A stretch of DNA of 64,000 nucleotides from Halorubrum aquaticum (GTDB lineage Archaea > Halobacteriota > Halobacteria > Halobacteriales > Haloferacaceae): NCBI RefSeq assembly GCF_900113615.1, contig NZ_FOPZ01000001.1:124001-188000 (forward strand), written 5' to 3'. Under the pieces are notes generated by a model that worked only from the letters and a program-made list of their open reading frames with translations, did no database searches and was not told the DNA's origin. Position 1 is the first letter of the stretch. Each line of letters starts with the position of its first letter. Position numbers and translations under genes: made by a program. This document shows positions 60,447 to 64,000 of this stretch, in pieces.

Positions 60447-61031
60447 ATGCGCGAGAGCGACCGCGAGGGCGACGCGAACGAGCGTGGCATGGACGAGCAC
60501 GGCACCGGCGAACGCGACGCCGGGACCGGAGGCGACCTTCCGGGCCGCGTCCGCCGGGCGTTCCGGGACCACGGCTCGTTCGAACCGGCCGGCGACGGCG
60601 TCTGGACCGCGACGACGACCGCCTTCGACGCCGAGGTCGAGGCCGAACCCGCCTCCGAGGACGGTCGGATCCGCTTTTCGGTCACGGTCCACGTCCCGCC
60701 GCTGTCGGCCGTGACCGTCGACGACGTGGCGGACGTGGTCGAGACGGGGTGGTACGAGACCTTCGAGCGCCGCGTGGTCGACGTCGGCGGTCTCACCCGC
60801 GGGAACCACGCGTTCGACCCGCGGGTCGAACGGGACGACCGGGAGATCGTCGTGCGGTTCGAGCTGACCGACATCAACGAGCGCCGCGGCGTCGACGACG
60901 CGGGCGCGCTGGTCGACTTCGTCGAGGGGACCTACGTCCAGGGCGTGATCCCCGGGTACGAGTACACGGAGCCCGTCGAGGGGATCATCTCGTCGGCCAG
61001 ACGGCAGGGCGGCGGATCCGAGGGCTTCTGA
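60447..61031 (+). CDS. Conserved haloarchaeal protein (DUF5813-like)
   Basis: A 194-aa soluble acidic protein. The first 30 residues are a charged low-complexity tail. The core reads VRRAFRDHGSFEPAGDGVWTATTTAFDAEVEA and ends DFVEGTYVQGVIPGYEYTEPV, matching the haloarchaeal family I recall as DUF5813, function unknown. An ATG at 60489 would remove 14 residues of the tail. A cccttttgagg box lies about 28 nt upstream. Confidence 0.75.
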   Translation: MRESDREGDANERGMDEHGTGERDAGTGGDLPGRVRRAFRDHGSFEPAGDGVWTATTTAFDAEVEAEPASEDGRIRFSVTVHVPPLSAVTVDDVADVVETGWYETFERRVVDVGGLTRGNHAFDPRVERDDREIVVRFELTDINERRGVDDAGALVDFVEGTYVQGVIPGYEYTEPVEGIISSARRQGGGSEGF

Positions 61032-61113
61032 CCCGTGAGGGGACGGTCGGCGGGACGAACCGGGACTCGACACGCGGCGATAGGGGCAAAAGCCGGGGGG
61101 CCGTAGTGCGGGT

Positions 61114-61434
61114 ATGATCGCGCTCTTCGGATTCGCGAGCCTCGTCGCGCTCGTCGCATTCCACACGCTCGTGGCCGGCGTGACGACCCGATTCTTCAGG
61201 CTGCGGCTGGCCACCTCGTGGGGATGGGTGGTGTACACGGTCGTGTTGACGCCGATGCTGCTTTTCGTCTCGACGCTGTTCTTCACCGGCATCGGGGTCG
61301 GCGCGGGCGTCGACCTCGTGAGCCCGACGATCGTCGTCTCGGCGCTCGTCGCCCTTCCGATCGTCCTCGGCGTCGCGATCGACTACCTCTACGTGCCGCC
61401 GCCCGACGAGTACGAGCTCCCCGACACGCGGTGA
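61114..61434 (+). CDS. Small haloarchaeal membrane protein
   Basis: A 106-aa protein with three predicted helices (~3-25, 37-62, 70-93) and a short acidic, proline-rich C-terminal tail (PPPDEYELP). The order MIALFGFASLVALVAFHTLVAGV resembles small conserved haloarchaeal membrane proteins (possibly DUF7991), but I am unsure of the name. It is 82 nt downstream of the DUF5813-like gene. Function unknown. Confidence 0.7.
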   Translation: MIALFGFASLVALVAFHTLVAGVTTRFFRLRLATSWGWVVYTVVLTPMLLFVSTLFFTGIGVGAGVDLVSPTIVVSALVALPIVLGVAIDYLYVPPPDEYELPDTR

Positions 61435-61573
61435 AACGACCCCCCTGACACGCGGTGAGGTCCTCCACACCGCCGCGTGAACGCGTCGAGGTCCGCTTCC
61501 GCGTGGGAGTCGTGGTCCGTTTCGCGAGGATATCGTGGGTCCGTCCACGGGGGTGTCATGGAGTCAGATACCG

Positions 61574-62173
61574 CTACTCAGCGTCCGCGAGGAGGGACGC
61601 GACGACCTCCTCGACGCGGGCGATCACGTCCTCGGGGGCCTGCGTGGCGTCGACTCGGACGAACCGGCCGGGCTCGGCGTCGATCAGCCGCTCGTAGTTC
61701 GCTCGGACCTCGGCGAGGTAGCCGTCCCGCTCGAACTTGTCCGTGCGGCCCGCGCGCTCGGCGGCGGTGGCCGCGTCGAGGTCGAGGTAGATCGTCGCGT
61801 CCGGCGGACGCGAGAAGGCGCTGTGGATCCCGCGAACGTACTCCATCGGTCGGGCGATCTCGAGGTCGCTCTCGGCGAGCGTCGCGGCCTGATAGGCGAA
61901 CCGCGAGTCGGAATACCGGTCCGAGACCACGAGGTTCCCCTCGGCGAGCGCGGGCCGAACCGTCCCCGAGAGGTGGTCGGCGTGGTCGGCGGTGTACAAG
62001 AAGAGCTCGGCGAGGGGATCGGCGTCCGCGTCCCCCATCGAGCGGTACACCGCGTCGCCGTACCAGCTGTCGGTCGGCTCGCGGGTGAAGACGGCGTCCG
62101 GTTGGACGTCCTGTAACGCCTCCCACACGGTCGTCTTCCCGCTCCCGTCCAGTCCCTCGAGCGTGATCAGCAT
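61574..62173 (-). CDS. tmk: Thymidylate kinase
   Basis: A 199-aa dTMP kinase phosphorylating dTMP to dTDP. P-loop [10 protein letters not shown] at residues 6-15, the substrate segment [11 protein letters not shown], and the DR motif region [14 protein letters not shown] followed by [18 protein letters not shown]. It is shorter in the LID region than bacterial enzymes. The ATG at 62173 ([10 protein letters not shown]) was chosen; longer frames to 62281 run into the divergent promoter region. It is divergent from gcvH. Confidence 0.92.
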   Translation of the reverse strand: MLITLEGLDGSGKTTVWEALQDVQPDAVFTREPTDSWYGDAVYRSMGDADADPLAELFLYTADHADHLSGTVRPALAEGNLVVSDRYSDSRFAYQAATLAESDLEIARPMEYVRGIHSAFSRPPDATIYLDLDAATAAERAGRTDKFERDGYLAEVRANYERLIDAEPGRFVRVDATQAPEDVIARVEEVVASLLADAE

Positions 62174-62322
62174 GAGTCGCGCTCCGACCCGCCGGGAGAA
62201 TAAACCGTCGGGATCCGGTCGATCGACCGCCGGGAACACACCTTTTATTTCCCCGTCCTCGGTAGGACCACGCACGCGCATCGCGGAGCACGCGCGACCG
62301 ACCGGCGTTCGACCCGAGCCCC

Positions 62323-62348
62323 GTGACGCTCGATCCGAGCGCCGTCAC
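62323..62348 (+). promoter_or_regulatory. Hairpin in the gcvH leader
   Basis: GTGAC-GCTCG (62323-62332) pairs with CGAGC (62336-62340) and GTCAC (62344-62348), a 10-bp stem with a 3-nt bulge and a 3-nt loop. The only clear TATA-like box for gcvH, ttttattt at 62,245-62,252, implies a leader of about 100 nt holding this hairpin, unusual in a genome of mostly leaderless genes. Confidence 0.45.
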
Positions 62349-62376
62349 GGCCGCGTGTGCCGCGATCGATCCCACA

Positions 62377-62760
62377 ATGAGCTTCGAAGTTCCCGACGAG
62401 CTACGATACCTGGAATCGCACGAGTGGACCACCGTCGACGACGAGAGCGTTCGCGTCGGCATCTCCGACTTCGCACAGGACGAGCTCGGCGACGTGGTCT
62501 TCGTCGAACTGCCCGACGCCGGCGACGAGATCGCCGCCGGCGAGGAGTTCGGCGTGGTCGAGTCGATCAAGGCGGTCTCGGACGTGTATTCGCCCGTCTC
62601 CGGCGAGGTCCTCGCCGTCAACGAGGAGCTCTTCGACCGACCCGAGCTCGTCAACGAGGACCCCTACGGCGACGGCTGGATGATCGAGATCGCCCCGAGC
62701 GACGGCGTCGGATACGAGGAGCTGCTCGACGCCGACGAGTACGACGCCCAGATCGCCTGA
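62377..62760 (+). CDS. gcvH: Glycine cleavage system H protein
   Basis: A 127-aa lipoyl carrier of the glycine cleavage complex. The lipoylation site is K65 in [15 protein letters not shown]; the fold begins [23 protein letters not shown] and ends [16 protein letters not shown]. It shuttles the aminomethyl group between P and T proteins. ATG at 62377 chosen; a GTG at 62323 in frame would add 18 unrelated residues. It precedes gcvPA; gcvT is not in the window. Confidence 0.93.
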   Translation: MSFEVPDELRYLESHEWTTVDDESVRVGISDFAQDELGDVVFVELPDAGDEIAAGEEFGVVESIKAVSDVYSPVSGEVLAVNEELFDRPELVNEDPYGDGWMIEIAPSDGVGYEELLDADEYDAQIA

Positions 62761-62792
62761 GACATCGTCCCGACACACCGAACCGACACCAC

Positions 62793-62984
62793 ATGACGAG
62801 ACACCAACCCCAGCCGGAACCGACCGGACGATCCGAACCGACCGGACGATACGTATCGACCCGCCCATCCGAACCGACCGGACGATACGTATCGACCCGC
62901 CCATCCGAACCGACCGGACGAACGGAGCCGGACGAGCGCTCCCGACCGAACGCCACGGTCGACGCCGACGCGGGGCACAGATGA
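62793..62984 (+). CDS. 63-aa repeat-built ORF between gcvH and gcvPA
   Basis: An ATG 32 nt after gcvH opens a 63-codon frame ending in a TGA that overlaps the gcvPA ATG (ATGA). The middle is a 12-residue unit, [12 protein letters not shown], present twice in full with partial copies on both sides. It is basic, polar and unlike any family I know. Coupling to gcvPA is compatible with a real gene or a translated spacer. Confidence 0.45.
   Translation: MTRHQPQPEPTGRSEPTGRYVSTRPSEPTGRYVSTRPSEPTGRTEPDERSRPNATVDADAGHR
62814..62921 (+). repeat. 36-bp tandem repeats with internal 12-bp palindromes
   Basis: Two identical 36-bp units (62832-62867 and 62868-62903), flanked by partial units at 62814-62831 and 62904-62921. 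Each full unit contains the perfect palindrome CGATACGTATCG (62847-62858 and 62883-62894). Confidence 0.9.
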
Positions 62985-64000
62985 GCGGGAGCCCGTACGC
63001 GCCACACACCGACGCCGAGACCGCGGCGATGCTGGAGACGATCGGCGTCGACGAGGAGGCGGACCTGTTCGACATCCCGGACGACGTCGCCTTCGACGGC
63101 GAGTTCGGGATCGACGCCCGGACCGAACGCGGCATCCGCGACGAGTGCGCCCGGATCTTCGGCCGCAACGACGACGCGACCGAGTTCCTCGGCCGCGGCC
63201 ACTACGGCCACTACGTACCGAGCGTGGTGGACCACCTCGCCGACCGCGCGGAGTTCCTCACGAGCTACACGCAGTACCAGCCGGAGGTCTCACAGGGGTT
63301 CCTCCAAGCGCTCTTCGAGTACCAGTCGATGCTCGTGGAACTGACGGGCCTCCCGGTCGCGAACTGCTCGATGTACGACGCCGCCACCGCGCTGGCGGAG
63401 GCCGCGACGCTCGCGGACCGCACGCGCTCGACCGACGGCGACGTCGTCCTCGTCCCCGAACACCTCCGGGAGGGGAAGCGGGCGGTCCTCGAGAACTACT
63501 GTGCGGGCGCGGACCTGACCGTCGAGTCGTACCCGATGGACGACGGGATCGCCGACGTCGACGCCCTCGCCGACCGCGTCGACGACGACGTCGTGATGGT
63601 GTACGCGGAGAACCCCACCCTCCGCGGCTGTATCGAGGAGAACCTCGCCGCGATCGGCGAGGTCGCGGCCGAGAACGACGCGCTGTTCACGCTCGGCTCG
63701 GATGTCGTCGCGCTGTCGGTCCTCGAGGAGCCGGCGAACGTCGGGGCCGACGTCGTCGTCGGCGAAGCCGGGGCGCTCGGCCTCCCGACCGCCTACGGCA
63801 TGGGACTCGGGATCTTCGCCTGTCGCGAGGAGCACCTCCGACAGGTGCCCGGCCGGCTCGTCGGCGCGAGCGAGGACGCCGAGGGGGACCGGGCGTTCAC
63901 GCTCACGCTCCAGACCCGCGAACAGCACATCCGCAAGGAGCGGGCGACCTCGAACATCTGTACGAACCAGGCGTGGGTCGCGCTGCGCGCGGCGATCCAC
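62981..64000 (+). CDS. gcvPA: Glycine dehydrogenase (decarboxylating) subunit 1, 3' end outside window
   Basis: The first 340 residues of the P1 (alpha) subunit of the two-subunit archaeal P protein. [63 protein letters not shown] and [15 protein letters not shown] are typical, as is the later [15 protein letters not shown]. With GcvPB it forms the PLP enzyme that decarboxylates glycine and loads GcvH. The PLP lysine lies on the other subunit. The frame stays open to the window end. Confidence 0.93.
   Translation, partial: MSGSPYAPHTDAETAAMLETIGVDEEADLFDIPDDVAFDGEFGIDARTERGIRDECARIFGRNDDATEFLGRGHYGHYVPSVVDHLADRAEFLTSYTQYQPEVSQGFLQALFEYQSMLVELTGLPVANCSMYDAATALAEAATLADRTRSTDGDVVLVPEHLREGKRAVLENYCAGADLTVESYPMDDGIADVDALADRVDDDVVMVYAENPTLRGCIEENLAAIGEVAAENDALFTLGSDVVALSVLEEPANVGADVVVGEAGALGLPTAYGMGLGIFACREEHLRQVPGRLVGASEDAEGDRAFTLTLQTREQHIRKERATSNICTNQAWVALRAAIH

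Noticed and set aside
62814-62921. Regular 36-bp repeats considered as a CRISPR array.
   Set aside because: Units are directly adjacent with no unique spacers, and no cas genes are present.

Overview
The window is chromosomal DNA from a halophilic archaeon, most likely a Halorubrum-like member of the Haloferacales. Evidence: very high GC, strongly acidic proteins, leaderless genes with TATA-like boxes about 25-30 nt before ATG or GTG, and haloarchaea-typical families (DacZ, GatE, RqcH, halocyanin, HVO_0758-type zinc finger, HTH_10 regulators, Tat signals). Both tRNA genes lack an encoded CCA. No database could be searched; genus and family names come from pattern recognition.

Layout. 1-20,500: mostly housekeeping genes: membrane proteins, rqcH, purF, a DJ-1 protein, a stress protein, a type IV pilin, an M20 peptidase, a GpgS-like glycosyltransferase, an MFS transporter, a 56-aa zinc finger, the c-di-AMP synthase dacZ overlapping an MscS channel, and a large MZB-type helicase. 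20,700-32,500: an accessory locus with five related secreted proteins carrying SipW-type (TasA/camelysin-like) leaders, a SipW-like signal peptidase, a Thr-rich sequon-rich protein and an unlisted 55-aa membrane protein. It is bracketed by four membrane-anchored winged-helix regulators of one family (DUF7344-like). 32,500-41,700: photolyase, a trans-sulfuration enzyme, then a nosL / nosD-nosF-nosY / halocyanin / DUF420 copper-maturation cluster with no nosZ in view. 41,800-46,900: tRNA-Leu(GAG), a DICT-regulator pair, gatE, an isolated acetyltransferase in atypical DNA, and an HTH_10 regulator. 47,000-54,800: cytochrome P450, ZIP transporter, folate cyclo-ligase, DUF4013, EngB, an enolase-superfamily protein, DUF1405, FxsA. 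54,850-64,000: tRNA-Ile(GAU), an acyl-CoA ligase / acyl-CoA dehydrogenase / LLM oxidoreductase module, an ATP-grasp ligase, tmk, and gcvH-gcvPA with a repeat-built small ORF between them.

Most interesting: (1) 21,771-30,150 reads as an archaeal TasA-like surface-fibre system. It has a dedicated signal peptidase, a von Willebrand A domain inserted in one subunit, leaders that combine a twin-arginine motif with a SipW cleavage motif, and a repeated set of mRNA-leader hairpins before the subunit genes. (2) Two intergenic copies (8,317-8,630 and 51,880-52,145) of a long stem-loop element show a compensatory base-pair change; one copy ends in five successive triloop hairpins. (3) A 63-aa ORF made of 36-bp repeats, each with a perfect 12-bp palindrome, sits between gcvH and gcvPA. 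The regulators and the peptidase probably control production and maturation of the surface proteins; this is inference from position and sequence motifs only.
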